From Campylobacteraceae bacterium (GTDB lineage Bacteria > Campylobacterota > Campylobacteria > Campylobacterales > Campylobacteraceae), in contig JAITAB010000019.1 in the NCBI GenBank assembly GCA_031284315.1, forward strand, positions 1 to 45,245: a stretch of 45,245 nt of DNA, read 5' to 3'. Of this stretch, positions 15,598 to 25,357 are shown one piece after another. The stretch's first letter is position 1; each line of letters starts with the position of its first letter. A program made the position numbers and the translations under genes. Under the pieces are notes generated by a model. That model saw only the letters and a list, made by a program, of their open reading frames with translations. It made no database searches and had not been told where the DNA came from.

Positions 15598-17907
15598 TTA
15601 TTTAATCTCTTTTACGCTAAATTCAACCTTTTCGCTCTGCCCGCTCTCGTCAATGACCACAAGTTGATAAATGTCCTCCTGCGTAAATTTGCGGTTCAAA
15701 AAATCCCCCTCGCTGTTTTGCGCTATAAGTTCGCCGTTCAAAAACCACCATCTTTTGCCTCTGCCGCCCTGCGAAGTGATTTTGGGGATTAATTCCCGCT
15801 CGGATATTGTAAAAATCGTGTCGTTTTTCACATTTTTGATAATGAGCGTTCTTGTCGGGTCATTGTCTTCAAGCGGCGGGCATGTTTGGCTTTTTTTTGG
15901 CAGTCTTTGCGATACATGTTCGCTTTTTGGAAGCCATGGAGTAAGCGAAACAGGCCAGAGGGCAAGCTTTTTTTGCATGGCGTTTTTGCAGTAATACGCA
16001 CTCATTTCGCCCTTATCGTCCGTGTAGTATGTAAACCAGCCGCTTGACAAATCCTGCTTGGAAGAAAAAAGAGTCGGCGGCGTGAAATCGTTAAATATCC
16101 ACGCTCTTTTTTCCACGCGGCAGTTTGGGTCGTTTTTCGCAAGCGGCTGTCCGCTCGGCCAGCATATATTTTTTACGCTTACAGACGAGGGTTTTTCATC
16201 CAAGTAGTCATTTAGCAAAAATGAGGTTGTCTCTCTTTGCTTTAAGTAATTGTTTATTTGATACAAAAACGGAACCGCTGACGCCGCGCCGAATTGCTCC
16301 GCAACAGGAGCGCCGTCCGGGCGTCCTGTCCAAACGCCGATGATATATTTTGAACTTATGCCAACAGCCCATGCGTCTCTCATGCCGTAACTCGTGCCTG
16401 TTTTATACGCAAACGACAAAAATCCGCGCCGATAAAACGCGGGGTCTGCTTCGCCCGAGAGCATGCGCCTTGTTATCCATGCCGCGCCCGCATCAATAAA
16501 ATCATACTCTATCAAAGGATCATCCGCAAGATATCTCAAAGCCGCGATTTTACCGCCTCTTGCATATGCGCTGTACGCGCTGACAAGTTTATCGAGACTG
16601 ATACCTGCGCCACCCAAAATGACGGCGAGATTTGGCTCTGCATAGGGCGGCAGTTTTAGATTTATATCTGCGCTTGAGAGTTTTGCCATAAATTTTTTGG
16701 GTCCGTAAACTTCCATCAATTGAACGGCAGGCAGATTTAAAGAGTCGCTCAAAGCATCTGACGCGCTCGCCGCGCCGGAAAATGCCATATTGAAATTTTC
16801 TGGAGTATAGCCTTGTATTCTTGGCGTATCCTGCAAAAGCGACTGCGAATGTATCAACCCCTCGTCTATCGCCAAAGCGTAAATAAAAGGCTTCAGCGTT
16901 GAACCCGGAGACCTCGCCGCGCTTACCATATCCACATGACCAAAGCGGCTTTCGTCATTAAAATCTATAGAACCGACATACGCTTTCACGGACATATCGG
17001 TATGATCCACCACAAGCATAGCCAAAGAGACGGCGGGGTGGAGGGCGGATTTCGCATTTAACGCCATCTCTTCAAGGCTTTGCTGCATGGAGGCGTCTAT
17101 ATTTGTTTTTATAACTCTTTCGTTTGTCATCTGAAGCGAACGCCTTGCAAAAATCGGCGCCAACTGCGGAGTAAAACGAGGCGGCAGATAGATATCCTCC
17201 TCTTTTGCCTCTTTTACCGTTTTTTCGTCCCATACGCCGAATTTCAGCAGTCTATCCAACACTTTATCGCGTGCCTTTTGCGCCTCTTTTGGATATCTAT
17301 CAGGTCTTAACTTGCTTGGAGACTGCGGTAAAGCCGTCATCAAAGCCGCTTCCGCATAAGTTAATTCCAGAGGCGTTTTGCCAAAATAACTCCAAGATGC
17401 CGCGCCGATGCCCTCTATCGTTCCGCCAAAAGGCGCACGGTTTAAATATATAGTCAAAATCTCATCTTTTGAGTAGCGCCATTCAAGCTGTGCGGCGCGC
17501 CACATCTGTTTGATTTTGCCGCTTATGCTCTTTTTGTGAGGTTCAAGTATCCTTGCCGTTTGCATGGTAAGAGTGCTTGCGCCCGATACCCTTTTGCCTT
17601 CAAATATATTTTGCGCCGCCGCGCGCGCTACGGAGAAGGGATTGATGCCAAAATGCCAGTAAAACCACCTGTCCTCATAAGCAAGCAAAGCTTCTAAATA
17701 AGCAGGCGACACATCTTTAATCTCCACAGGATAACGCCAAACGCCCTCTTCGTCCGCAAACCGCCAAAGCGGCGAATTATCGCTTGCGACTACTATCCTT
17801 GACATGCGCGCGTCATTCACGGGAAGCGGAAAAAGTTTGTCCAAAATAAACAGCGTACATGAAGCAAAGATAAGAAAAAAAAGAAAAAATTTTAAAATCT
17901 TTTTCAA
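15598..17907 (-). CDS. pbpC: Penicillin-binding protein 1C (bifunctional transglycosylase/transpeptidase)
   Basis: 769 aa. It has an N-terminal membrane anchor (KKILKFFLFFLIFASCTLFI), then a GT51 glycosyltransferase domain with the catalytic motif EDRWFYWHFG (Glu78). The transpeptidase domain follows, with SxxK at Ser336-Lys339 (SPGSTLKP), SxN at Ser389-Asn391 and KTG at 502-504. A ~170-residue C-terminal beta domain of the PBP1C type ends the protein. The start codon is TTG (17907-17905) with a weak ribosome site, chosen because it supplies the anchor helix. The alpha-2-macroglobulin gene lies 39 nt upstream on the same strand, the well-known pbpC/A2M pairing in which the inhibitor is thought to guard the periplasm while PBP1C repairs wall damage. 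Confidence 0.95.
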   Translation of the reverse strand: MKKILKFFLFFLIFASCTLFILDKLFPLPVNDARMSRIVVASDNSPLWRFADEEGVWRYPVEIKDVSPAYLEALLAYEDRWFYWHFGINPFSVARAAAQNIFEGKRVSGASTLTMQTARILEPHKKSISGKIKQMWRAAQLEWRYSKDEILTIYLNRAPFGGTIEGIGAASWSYFGKTPLELTYAEAALMTALPQSPSKLRPDRYPKEAQKARDKVLDRLLKFGVWDEKTVKEAKEEDIYLPPRFTPQLAPIFARRSLQMTNERVIKTNIDASMQQSLEEMALNAKSALHPAVSLAMLVVDHTDMSVKAYVGSIDFNDESRFGHVDMVSAARSPGSTLKPFIYALAIDEGLIHSQSLLQDTPRIQGYTPENFNMAFSGAASASDALSDSLNLPAVQLMEVYGPKKFMAKLSSADINLKLPPYAEPNLAVILGGAGISLDKLVSAYSAYARGGKIAALRYLADDPLIEYDFIDAGAAWITRRMLSGEADPAFYRRGFLSFAYKTGTSYGMRDAWAVGISSKYIIGVWTGRPDGAPVAEQFGAASAVPFLYQINNYLKQRETTSFLLNDYLDEKPSSVSVKNICWPSGQPLAKNDPNCRVEKRAWIFNDFTPPTLFSSKQDLSSGWFTYYTDDKGEMSAYYCKNAMQKKLALWPVSLTPWLPKSEHVSQRLPKKSQTCPPLEDNDPTRTLIIKNVKNDTIFTISERELIPKITSQGGRGKRWWFLNGELIAQNSEGDFLNRKFTQEDIYQLVVIDESGQSEKVEFSVKEIK

Positions 17908-17946
17908 GTTATATCCGATTTCAAGAGGCGGAAACCGCCCCTTGAT

Positions 17947-20900
17947 TTATTTGACTGTGAATTTGGATACGCTTTTGCCTGTGGCGAAAATTTCAGGAGA
18001 GTACATGGACTCCACATGCGGCGGCGGAACCGTATAAACTCCCGGACTTACCGCGCGCGCAAGATATACAAGCACGGCGGGACTATACCGCTCAATATCA
18101 ATAGCGGCTATGTATCTGTCGTCTCTAAACTCTTGATGAATAATGGAAGTTCGCGCAAGCGCAAGCGATAACTCTTTGTTTGCTTTCATTGCATCGCTGT
18201 CGGCTAAACTTATCGCGCTGTGTCCTAAATTTTGATTTTCAAGCTCTAAACCAGCCGGCAGCAAATCCACCACAAGCGCATCGGAAATTCTCTCAAATTC
18301 AGTAGTTACCTTCAAAGCCACGACTATCAAATCTCCGCTTTTAAGCTCGTCTAAAACCGTCTCTTTGCCATCAAGCGTGTAATATGTCCTTGAAATGGTG
18401 ATATTGTTTGAAACGGGCGCGGGAGCCGATGTAGGATAGCCTGTGATATCTACTGAAGCAAACAGTATCGTTTCATCGGAGTTTTTGACGCTTTGCACGG
18501 ATTTAAGCGCGGCGGCGTCAAACGCTCTCATGAAGGGCTTGCCATCAAGCTTGATATTTTCCTTTTTGCCGTTCGCGTCAATAACTGCCTGCCAAAACGG
18601 CTCTTTTGCATTTACAAAATGTCTGCCCGCTAAAAATATAGCGTTTTGCTCCTGCGTGGAAAAATATCCTTTTGTTTTGATTTTTTCGGAGAGTGAAAGG
18701 GCGATTTTTGCTCTCTCGTCAGGCAATAAGTTATGTTCATACAAAAGCGACAATATCAAAGCCATATCTCTTACTTCGCTTCCATAGTCGCCGTACCAGT
18801 AATAGCCATTGCGCTTCGCTGAAAAGAGCAGCGCTTTTTTTGTAAGATCGTCCGCCCGCGAATTGTCGCCCGAGAGTTTTAACGCGAGAGCAAGCTGCAT
18901 GAGTGCAAGCGGGGATTGTTTATCGCTTGATGCGTCATAAAGGCGTCTTAAATTGCCGAGATTTGCCTTTTGTTCGCGCGCTAAAACAAAAGAGGCATAA
19001 CTTTTGACCGCGAAATTTGTATAATCCGCGCTATAAGTATAACCATAGTCAATATTCCCGCTATTGGCGTAGTATTGCAGTCTCTCTATCGCTCTGTTTA
19101 AAGCCTCCTGCGGCACATAAAAGCCCTGTTCTTTTGCCCTTAGCAAAAAGTCTGTTACATAAACGCCGGCCCAATGCGCCTCATGAGAGTTAGCATCCCA
19201 AAATCCGAAACCGCCGTTTGTTTTTTGCATGCCAAGAAGCCTCTCTATGCCTTTTTGCACATTCTCTTTTCGCTCTTCGTTGCTTGAAGTTTTGATTCCA
19301 AGCGCGGCAAGTTGTTCGGACGAAGCATAAATAGACGGATATATGCCGCTTGTAGTCTGCTCCACGCAGCCGTAAGGATAGGCAAACAGTTCCTTGACGG
19401 CTTGCGCTAAATTAAGCGGCGGGATAGAACTGATGCCAAGAGCCGCTTCTATGGTTCTTTCGTCAAGATTTTCATATCCTGCTTTAAATTCGGCGGCATT
19501 GAGAGTATCGTCTTTTTTCAACTCTTTGAAAAATTTAAAAACTCTCGCATTATAGGGCGGTCTTACTCCTATGACCCATTTTTTTTCTATCGTTTTTTGC
19601 GATTTGTCCTCAAAATCCGCTTTGACCGTTACCGTACCGCTTCCAAAGCCGCTTTGCGCGGATATTGGTATATAAATAACCTTTTTTTGGTTATTTAGTA
19701 TCGTTATTTGCTCCTCTTTAAAGCCGTCTAAATAACCTTGCGCAGTTACGGTTACTTTCAGTTTTTGTTCAAGTCCTGAGAGATTGTTTATATCAAGAGC
19801 AAGCGTGCTTTTATCGCCGCCCGCTAAAAATCTCGGGTGGTTTAACTCCACTACAAGAGGCGCGGCGACAATAGCTTTTTGCTCTGCGCTGCCGTAATCC
19901 TCGTCTCCCCAAATCTGCGCCATGAAGCGGAGTTCGCCGTTAAAATCGGGGATTTCAAACCAAACTTCCGCTTCCCCTTTTTCATTTATCGTTACAGGTT
20001 TGGACTGCATGGCGACCAGCAAAAATTCGCTTAAAGGTTTTTTGCCGCCCGTGAGTTTTGCAAGAGCCGTATCTCCGCCGTATTTCAATGACGCGCTTTT
20101 CGCGCCGCCTTCTATCAGATTGCCGTACACATCGTATATATCTATATTCCATTCCCGTTTGGCGAAAAATGTCTCAAAAGGGTTCGGCGTTTGAAATTCT
20201 GTGATATTTAAAATGCCGCTGTCCACCGCCGATACGATGGCGGTAAGCTTTTTGCCTTTTTGAATTTGGTTTGTTTTAAGCGATACTTTGATTTTCTGTT
20301 TTGGCTCTATTTTGTCAGGAACGCCGAGTTTCAAATCAATTTTTCTATCGTCTCTAAACAGCGGCAAATGCAGTATGCCCATAGCTCTTTTGGGCGTTAG
20401 ATGCAGGTTTTTATTGCCCTGTTTGATAATGGTCGCGCCGATGTAAATGTCATGGCTTGCCCACTCTTTGTTTACGGGTATTTGGACAACATTCGCGTTT
20501 TTACTGACATTGATATTCTGCTGCCACAAAACGCCCTCGTTTGTCTCTACGATAATGTAGCCGCTTCCGCCCTCAGGGGATTCAACGGTAACTTTCGCAA
20601 CATCGCCCGCCTTGTATGAGGGCTTGTCAAGTTTCAGCGTTATCTGCTCGGGTTTTGCCGTGTTTGCGCCGCTTTGCTGCCAACTGTATCCTGCGTAAAA
20701 GCGAACCGCGCTTACTGCGTTTGTATTTAAGTCCGTAACCTCAATGACATAAGAGCCCCAATCCACGTCAAATCCCACTATCGCGCTTTTGCCCTGCGCT
20801 ATGGATATATCCCTGTTTTCCATGTTGATATGTTTTACATTGTAGTCATACCCCCAGCCGCCGCCATCGTTATAATACCAGTAGTAATCGTACCGCTCCT

Positions 20901-22887
20901 TTATCAAAGAAACGCGGAGGTTGTTTTTTGCAAGTTTTTTGCCCTCGGTATTTGTAAATATTATTTCAAACTCTGCATGCGAATCTTCGTCTATGGAAAA
21001 TTCATTTTCATATCGTCTGTTTTTGTAGTTGTATATCTTTTTTACGCCAAAATTCGGTTTAATTGCGGGAAGTTCCATACTCGGGAAAACAGCCTGCGTG
21101 AAAGTCCTTGTTACGGGGCGTCCGCCTGATTCCATGAGGCTTGCTTCAAAGACTATATTAATCGGCGAATTGATGCTATCCCAAGAGTTTTGCGCAATTA
21201 CGCGCGCTTTTCCCTCCTCGTTAAGTTCGGTATCTACATATCTTATATATTTGTCCAAACCGCCCTCTCTTAAAGAGCCGAAATAAAATCCGTTTAGAGA
21301 TTTGAGCGGATTTCTCAGCGGTCGTATTTTCAAATCGCCTATAAGCCTGTTGCCTCCGGCCGGCGCGCCGTAAAGATATTTGCCGTATATGTCAAAAACC
21401 GCATCGCTTGTTTTGGGCAGTATTTCCGCGCTTTTGTTTACTTCAAGAGCCATTTTTTCAGGCAGAAAGTCTTCCACTTTAAAAGCGTAAAAACGGTAAT
21501 TTCCATCTCCTAAGTCAAATCTAAACTTCCACTCTCCCGTTGGCGCGTTTTGCGGCAGGTCGTATGTATATTGATAAAATCCGTCCTTGCCCTGCCATGT
21601 GAATGTTTTTGCTATTTTATTGTCGGCTTGCAAAATATCCGCTTTTATCGGCTGTTCTGATATGCGCTTGCCGTCATAATCTCTCAATACGGCATTTACA
21701 AACACTTTCTCCCCAGGTCGGTACAAATCGCGCGGACCAAATGTAAAAAGCGTTTTATCAAAATCCTTAGCTCCTGCAATATTAAAATCCGCCAAATCCA
21801 AAGCGCCCCTGTTCAGATAAACAAAGCTCGTTTTCCCGCCCTTTTGCGCGAGCAAAACCTCAGCTTTGCCAAGCGGCGCATTTAGATAGCCTTTCGCATC
21901 TGTTTTTAAATCGGCGGTTGTCTCGCCGTGCGCGTTTAAAAACCTGATATTTACATCCGACATGGGCGCGCCGCTTAGATTCTGCGTGAAAATATCATAA
22001 GAATTTCTGTTTTTATGAACGATAACGCCGATATCGGTAAATGTAAAAACAGTTATCGGAATATCATAAGAGTAGTATTTGCCCGCTTCTCTCATGACGG
22101 CTATATAAATGCCGTTTTCTTTTAATTCTTTTATATTTTTAACAGGCAAAGTTACCGTTTCGCGCGCGTTTTTTTTGGCATTTAGCGTAAATCTTCCCGA
22201 ATATACTGGTTTTATATTACTCTCGCGCAAAAAATTATCCATAGTATAAGCGCTGATAGAAGTCCTTTTAAAAAACCTTTCCAAAGTCTGCGGCAGGGAT
22301 TGGGCTTCTACGCGGTAAAAATCCACGTCAACTTCTTTGACATTCAAAGTCGTAACCGCAAGCCCTCTCGTAAAATCCAAAGGCAGCAGAGACGATGAGG
22401 AAGCAAAGCCTACGACAGGCTGTAAATCTTTCGTGGTAATCTCCACAGAATATCTGCCTGAGGGTTTTAACTCTTTGCCCGCTATGTTTTTGATTTTACT
22501 TTGCTGCTCTATATAAACAAGATATTTTGCGTTCGGGTCTAAATATTTGAAATATATCTCCTGTCTGTCTTTGGAAAGTTCCCATAAGCCGTCCACATTC
22601 TGCGAAGAGGTTTCCATCGTTCCGTCCGCGCGTTTTGATTGCTCTTGTTTTTGTATGGTAATGATTTTATTTAAATCCTGCCTTGCCGCAATCGGCGTTG
22701 AAAAAGTTATGGCGATTGCCGCCGCGCCCTCAACGGTCGTTTCCGAAGCGTCCACAATGTAAAAAGCCTTATCTTTAAATCGTTCAAGTTGAGCTTCTTT
22801 TGAAGCCGTATTTACATTTTGCGCAAAAAGCGATAAACTTACGCTTGCCGATAACATGAAGAGTTTTAATATACGGGAGAGGTTCAT
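17947..22887 (-). CDS. Bacterial alpha-2-macroglobulin family protein
   Basis: 1646 aa, the usual size for bacterial A2M (YfhM-like). These proteins trap proteases: cleavage of a bait region activates a Cys-Gln thioester that bonds the attacker. The thioester motif is intact (PYGCVEQTT, Cys1174), followed by the alpha-helical thioester domain (LLGMQKTNGGFGFWD, HWAGVYVTDFLLRA). Multiple MG beta-sandwich domains fill the first ~1100 residues, including DLYRPGEKVFVNAVLRD and LDKPSYKAGDVAKVTVESP. The signal peptide MNLSRILKLFMLSASVSLSL is followed by FAQN with no lipobox Cys, unlike the E. coli lipoprotein form, so this one is predicted to be soluble in the periplasm. AAGGAAA precedes the ATG. 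Confidence 0.95.
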   Translation of the reverse strand: MNLSRILKLFMLSASVSLSLFAQNVNTASKEAQLERFKDKAFYIVDASETTVEGAAAIAITFSTPIAARQDLNKIITIQKQEQSKRADGTMETSSQNVDGLWELSKDRQEIYFKYLDPNAKYLVYIEQQSKIKNIAGKELKPSGRYSVEITTKDLQPVVGFASSSSLLPLDFTRGLAVTTLNVKEVDVDFYRVEAQSLPQTLERFFKRTSISAYTMDNFLRESNIKPVYSGRFTLNAKKNARETVTLPVKNIKELKENGIYIAVMREAGKYYSYDIPITVFTFTDIGVIVHKNRNSYDIFTQNLSGAPMSDVNIRFLNAHGETTADLKTDAKGYLNAPLGKAEVLLAQKGGKTSFVYLNRGALDLADFNIAGAKDFDKTLFTFGPRDLYRPGEKVFVNAVLRDYDGKRISEQPIKADILQADNKIAKTFTWQGKDGFYQYTYDLPQNAPTGEWKFRFDLGDGNYRFYAFKVEDFLPEKMALEVNKSAEILPKTSDAVFDIYGKYLYGAPAGGNRLIGDLKIRPLRNPLKSLNGFYFGSLREGGLDKYIRYVDTELNEEGKARVIAQNSWDSINSPINIVFEASLMESGGRPVTRTFTQAVFPSMELPAIKPNFGVKKIYNYKNRRYENEFSIDEDSHAEFEIIFTNTEGKKLAKNNLRVSLIKERYDYYWYYNDGGGWGYDYNVKHINMENRDISIAQGKSAIVGFDVDWGSYVIEVTDLNTNAVSAVRFYAGYSWQQSGANTAKPEQITLKLDKPSYKAGDVAKVTVESPEGGSGYIIVETNEGVLWQQNINVSKNANVVQIPVNKEWASHDIYIGATIIKQGNKNLHLTPKRAMGILHLPLFRDDRKIDLKLGVPDKIEPKQKIKVSLKTNQIQKGKKLTAIVSAVDSGILNITEFQTPNPFETFFAKREWNIDIYDVYGNLIEGGAKSASLKYGGDTALAKLTGGKKPLSEFLLVAMQSKPVTINEKGEAEVWFEIPDFNGELRFMAQIWGDEDYGSAEQKAIVAAPLVVELNHPRFLAGGDKSTLALDINNLSGLEQKLKVTVTAQGYLDGFKEEQITILNNQKKVIYIPISAQSGFGSGTVTVKADFEDKSQKTIEKKWVIGVRPPYNARVFKFFKELKKDDTLNAAEFKAGYENLDERTIEAALGISSIPPLNLAQAVKELFAYPYGCVEQTTSGIYPSIYASSEQLAALGIKTSSNEERKENVQKGIERLLGMQKTNGGFGFWDANSHEAHWAGVYVTDFLLRAKEQGFYVPQEALNRAIERLQYYANSGNIDYGYTYSADYTNFAVKSYASFVLAREQKANLGNLRRLYDASSDKQSPLALMQLALALKLSGDNSRADDLTKKALLFSAKRNGYYWYGDYGSEVRDMALILSLLYEHNLLPDERAKIALSLSEKIKTKGYFSTQEQNAIFLAGRHFVNAKEPFWQAVIDANGKKENIKLDGKPFMRAFDAAALKSVQSVKNSDETILFASVDITGYPTSAPAPVSNNITISRTYYTLDGKETVLDELKSGDLIVVALKVTTEFERISDALVVDLLPAGLELENQNLGHSAISLADSDAMKANKELSLALARTSIIHQEFRDDRYIAAIDIERYSPAVLVYLARAVSPGVYTVPPPHVESMYSPEIFATGKSVSKFTVK

Positions 22888-22979
22888 GATGAAATTTCCT
22901 TGTAAAAGAATTAAAAATAAGAGTTTAATAATATCACCAAGTTGTTTAAAATTTTATCAAAATTATAATTGATTTTTAT

Positions 22980-22985
22980 TATAAT
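22980..22985 (+). promoter_or_regulatory. Candidate -10 before the DUF502 gene
   Basis: TTATTATAATTT with TATAAT at 22980-22985 lies in the divergent gap between the A2M gene and the DUF502 gene, 24 nt before the ATG. The gap is very AT-rich and also offers an AATTATAATTT on the other strand for the A2M unit. Confidence 0.45.
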
Positions 22986-23009
22986 TTTTTCAAAAAAACA
23001 GGAGCTTTC

Positions 23010-23705
23010 ATGCAGGAAAAAAGAGGCGTATTAAAGCATTTCGCCGAAAATATACTTCAAGGGCTTTTTTGGCTTTTGCCCGCCGCAGTTATCGTTTTTA
23101 TCATCTTTTGGCTTTACGGCAAAGTAGATGCGCTGACTTACAGGCTTTTTGAATTTATCGGATTTGAGATTGACGGGAACAGCTTTTTGTGGATTTTGCT
23201 TACCATTATTATCTTGATAGTTACGCTCTATATCGTGGGATTTGCGGTAAATACAAAAATAGCTTCGCTTTTTGAAGCGTTGTTTACGAAAATCCCGTTT
23301 TACTCCACGCTGAAAGATATTATAAATATTTTCAATTCGTCCAAAAAGGGCGAGACGAAAGTTTTGGTTGTCGCGATAAGGGGATTTGGCAATGTCGGCT
23401 ACAATATAGGGCTCATGTATTCGCAAAAAGAGAGTATCATAAAAGACCACTATACGGTTACTTTGTCGCAGTCTCCGATACCAAACGGCGGCTTTATGTT
23501 TGAGATGCACAAAAAAGATATATTTGTCATACAAAACGCCACTTTTGACAACAATCTGCAATATCTTTTATCCATGGGAGTTAAAAGTCTGGCGGAAATC
23601 TTAAAAACCGAACCGATAAATATAGACGAATTGACGCCGCTTGAAGTGTGGATAGATTCCAAACAAACTGTAAAAAAGGTGAAAAATGTTAAAGCGCAAA
23701 AATAG
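23010..23705 (+). CDS. DUF502 family inner-membrane protein
   Basis: 231 aa. Two transmembrane helices (about 17-37, [19 protein letters not shown], and about 56-78, [20 protein letters not shown]) are followed by a conserved cytoplasmic or periplasmic domain. Signature stretches are [48 protein letters not shown] and LLSMGV. These features match DUF502, a widespread membrane family with no established biochemical role. A ribosome site AGGAG (23000-23004) sits 5 nt before the ATG. The coding end overlaps hemL by 20 nt. Confidence 0.9.
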   Translation: MQEKRGVLKHFAENILQGLFWLLPAAVIVFIIFWLYGKVDALTYRLFEFIGFEIDGNSFLWILLTIIILIVTLYIVGFAVNTKIASLFEALFTKIPFYSTLKDIINIFNSSKKGETKVLVVAIRGFGNVGYNIGLMYSQKESIIKDHYTVTLSQSPIPNGGFMFEMHKKDIFVIQNATFDNNLQYLLSMGVKSLAEILKTEPINIDELTPLEVWIDSKQTVKKVKNVKAQK

Positions 23706-24975
23706 CATCAAAGCCTACGAAAAGGCAAAAGAGTTTATCCCCGGAGGCGTAAATTCGCCCGTGAGAGCGTTTTTGAGCGTAGGTCAAACGCCGCCTTTTA
23801 TCATAAAGGGTAAAGGCGCGTACATGAGCGATATTGATAGCAACAGATATGTTGATTTTGTCCAAAGCTGGGGTCCTTTGATATTCGGACATGCTAATAA
23901 CGCCGTAGAAAAAGCGGCAATAAAAGCGATAAAAAACGGTTTAAGTTTCGGCGCTCCGACAGAAGTAGAGACAAAACTCGCGCAGACTCTATGTTCTATT
24001 TTTCCCTCTATTGAAAAAATCCGCTTTGTAAGCAGCGGAACGGAAGCCGTCATGAGCGCAATTCGTTTGGCGCGCGGATATACAAAAAAAGACGATATTA
24101 TAAAATTTAAAGGCTGTTATCACGGACACAGCGACTCTTTATTAGTACAAGCCGGAAGCGGCGCGGCGACATTCGGCTCTCCAAGCAGTCCGGGCGTTCC
24201 TGAGGATTTTGTAAAACACACTCTTTTGGCTGATTATAACGATATAAAAAGCGTTGAAAAATGTTTTAAAGAGTCCGACAATATAGCATGCGTTTTGATT
24301 GAGCCGATAGCGGGAAATATGGGTTTGGTGCCTGCCGATATTGAATTTTTGGAAGCTCTTGGAAAATTGTGCGATAAATATAACGCGCTTTTGATATTTG
24401 ACGAAGTTATGAGCGGATTTAGAGCCTCTTTGAAGGGCGCGCAAGGTTTTACGGAAGTTATGCCCGACATCGTAACGCTTGGCAAAGTTATAGGCGGCGG
24501 TATGCCTGTGGGCGCGTTTGGCGGCAAAAAAGAGATAATGTCATGCCTCTCGCCCGAGGGCGCGGTATATCAAGCCGGCACGCTTAGCGGCAATCCTGTC
24601 GCAATGAGCGCAGGACTTGAAAATATCAATAAAATACTAAAAGATAAAAAACTTTACGAAAGGTTAAATTCCCTCGCAAAAGCTCTCATGAGAGGATTTA
24701 AGGAGAGCGCGGCTAAAGAAGGCATATCTTTGCAAGTCTGCGTAAGAGGCAGCATGTTCGGATTTTTCTTCAATGAAAAAGAGGTGAAAAATTTTGACGA
24801 TGCGCTAAAATCGGACACAAAACGCTTTGCGGCTTTTCACAAAAAAATGCTTGAGAGGGGATTTTATTTTGCATGCTCGCAGTTTGAAACGGGCTTTATC
24901 TGCGATGCGATGAATGAGAAAATTATACAAAAAACTATCAATGCCGCAGGCAAAGTATTTAAAGAGATAAAATGA
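23686..24975 (+). CDS. hemL: Glutamate-1-semialdehyde 2,1-aminomutase
   Basis: 429 aa. HemL converts glutamate-1-semialdehyde to 5-aminolevulinate in C5 tetrapyrrole synthesis. The start [18 protein letters not shown] and the motifs [19 protein letters not shown] and [10 protein letters not shown] are typical. FDEVMSGFR is followed by the PLP-lysine region [17 protein letters not shown]. Length is standard. It begins inside the DUF502 gene and ends in an ATGA overlap with a tiny ORF leading to the atpZ/atpI-like gene. Confidence 0.97.
   Translation: MLKRKNSIKAYEKAKEFIPGGVNSPVRAFLSVGQTPPFIIKGKGAYMSDIDSNRYVDFVQSWGPLIFGHANNAVEKAAIKAIKNGLSFGAPTEVETKLAQTLCSIFPSIEKIRFVSSGTEAVMSAIRLARGYTKKDDIIKFKGCYHGHSDSLLVQAGSGAATFGSPSSPGVPEDFVKHTLLADYNDIKSVEKCFKESDNIACVLIEPIAGNMGLVPADIEFLEALGKLCDKYNALLIFDEVMSGFRASLKGAQGFTEVMPDIVTLGKVIGGGMPVGAFGGKKEIMSCLSPEGAVYQAGTLSGNPVAMSAGLENINKILKDKKLYERLNSLAKALMRGFKESAAKEGISLQVCVRGSMFGFFFNEKEVKNFDDALKSDTKRFAAFHKKMLERGFYFACSQFETGFICDAMNEKIIQKTINAAGKVFKEIK
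24956..24975 (+). repeat. 20-bp direct repeat, copy 1 (end of hemL)
   Basis: TATTTAAAGAGATAAAATGA, encoding the last codons of hemL and its stop. It is identical to 25021-25040, 65 bp downstream. Confidence 0.92.
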
Positions 24976-25040
24976 ATAGAGTTTTTATGCATGCGGCAAA
25001 CGCGGGTATTCTTATCACGATATTTAAAGAGATAAAATGA
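24972..25040 (+). CDS. Candidate 22-residue micro-ORF between hemL and the atpZ-like gene
   Basis: ATG at 24972 overlaps the hemL stop (ATGA), and the TGA at 25038-25040 overlaps the next ATG (25037) in another ATGA. The peptide is [20 protein letters not shown] followed by IK; its last residues copy the hemL C-terminus because the 20-bp repeat carries them in frame. The middle is weakly hydrophobic. It may be an accidental product of a 65-bp duplication that kept reading through, or a coupling peptide that passes ribosomes from hemL to the next gene. No family is recognised. Confidence 0.4.
   Translation: MNRVFMHAANAGILITIFKEIK
25021..25040 (+). repeat. 20-bp direct repeat, copy 2 (start of atpZ-like gene)
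   Basis: Identical copy of 24956-24975; its terminal ATGA contains the start codon of the atpZ-like gene and provides the AGAGAT ribosome-binding region. Confidence 0.92.
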
Positions 25041-25357
25041 GCGAAGAAAACAAAGATACGCCTTTGGAGCAAAAAAAGCCCAAATACGGCAGAGTTATAG
25101 AGGGAGCGGGCGAACTTTCGCTTGGCATTTCGGTAGTTGTCGCGGTACTTTTGGGCGTACTTTTGGGGCTTTGGCTGAAAAATTTGACAGGATATGCATG
25201 GATGCTTTGGCTTGGCATATTTTTCGGCATCGGCGCGGCGGTAAAAAATGTGCACATTGCGTATAAAAAGCAGAAAAAAAGTTATGACGAGCTTAAAAAT
25301 GAACCGCGCTACAAATATCAAGCTGATAAAGATGATGATGAAGACGATAAATATTAG
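25037..25357 (+). CDS. AtpZ/AtpI-family protein (ATP synthase accessory)
   Basis: 106 aa. A charged start ([20 protein letters not shown]) precedes two membrane helices (about 27-47, ELSLGISVVVAVLLGVLLGLW, and about 53-70, YAWMLWLGIFFGIGAAV) and a charged tail ending in acidic residues. The layout matches the small AtpZ/AtpI-like proteins thought to assist F0F1 c-ring assembly or Mg2+ supply. The structural atp genes are not in this window. The end overlaps the next membrane protein gene. Placement right after hemL is one I recall in other Campylobacterota. Confidence 0.75.
   Translation: MSEENKDTPLEQKKPKYGRVIEGAGELSLGISVVVAVLLGVLLGLWLKNLTGYAWMLWLGIFFGIGAAVKNVHIAYKKQKKSYDELKNEPRYKYQADKDDDEDDKY

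Noticed and set aside
25248-25337. Upstream extension of the membrane protein after the atpZ-like gene
   Set aside because: It is a basic shadow of the atpZ-like coding sequence; ATGs at 25332-25340 fit the overlap style of this operon.
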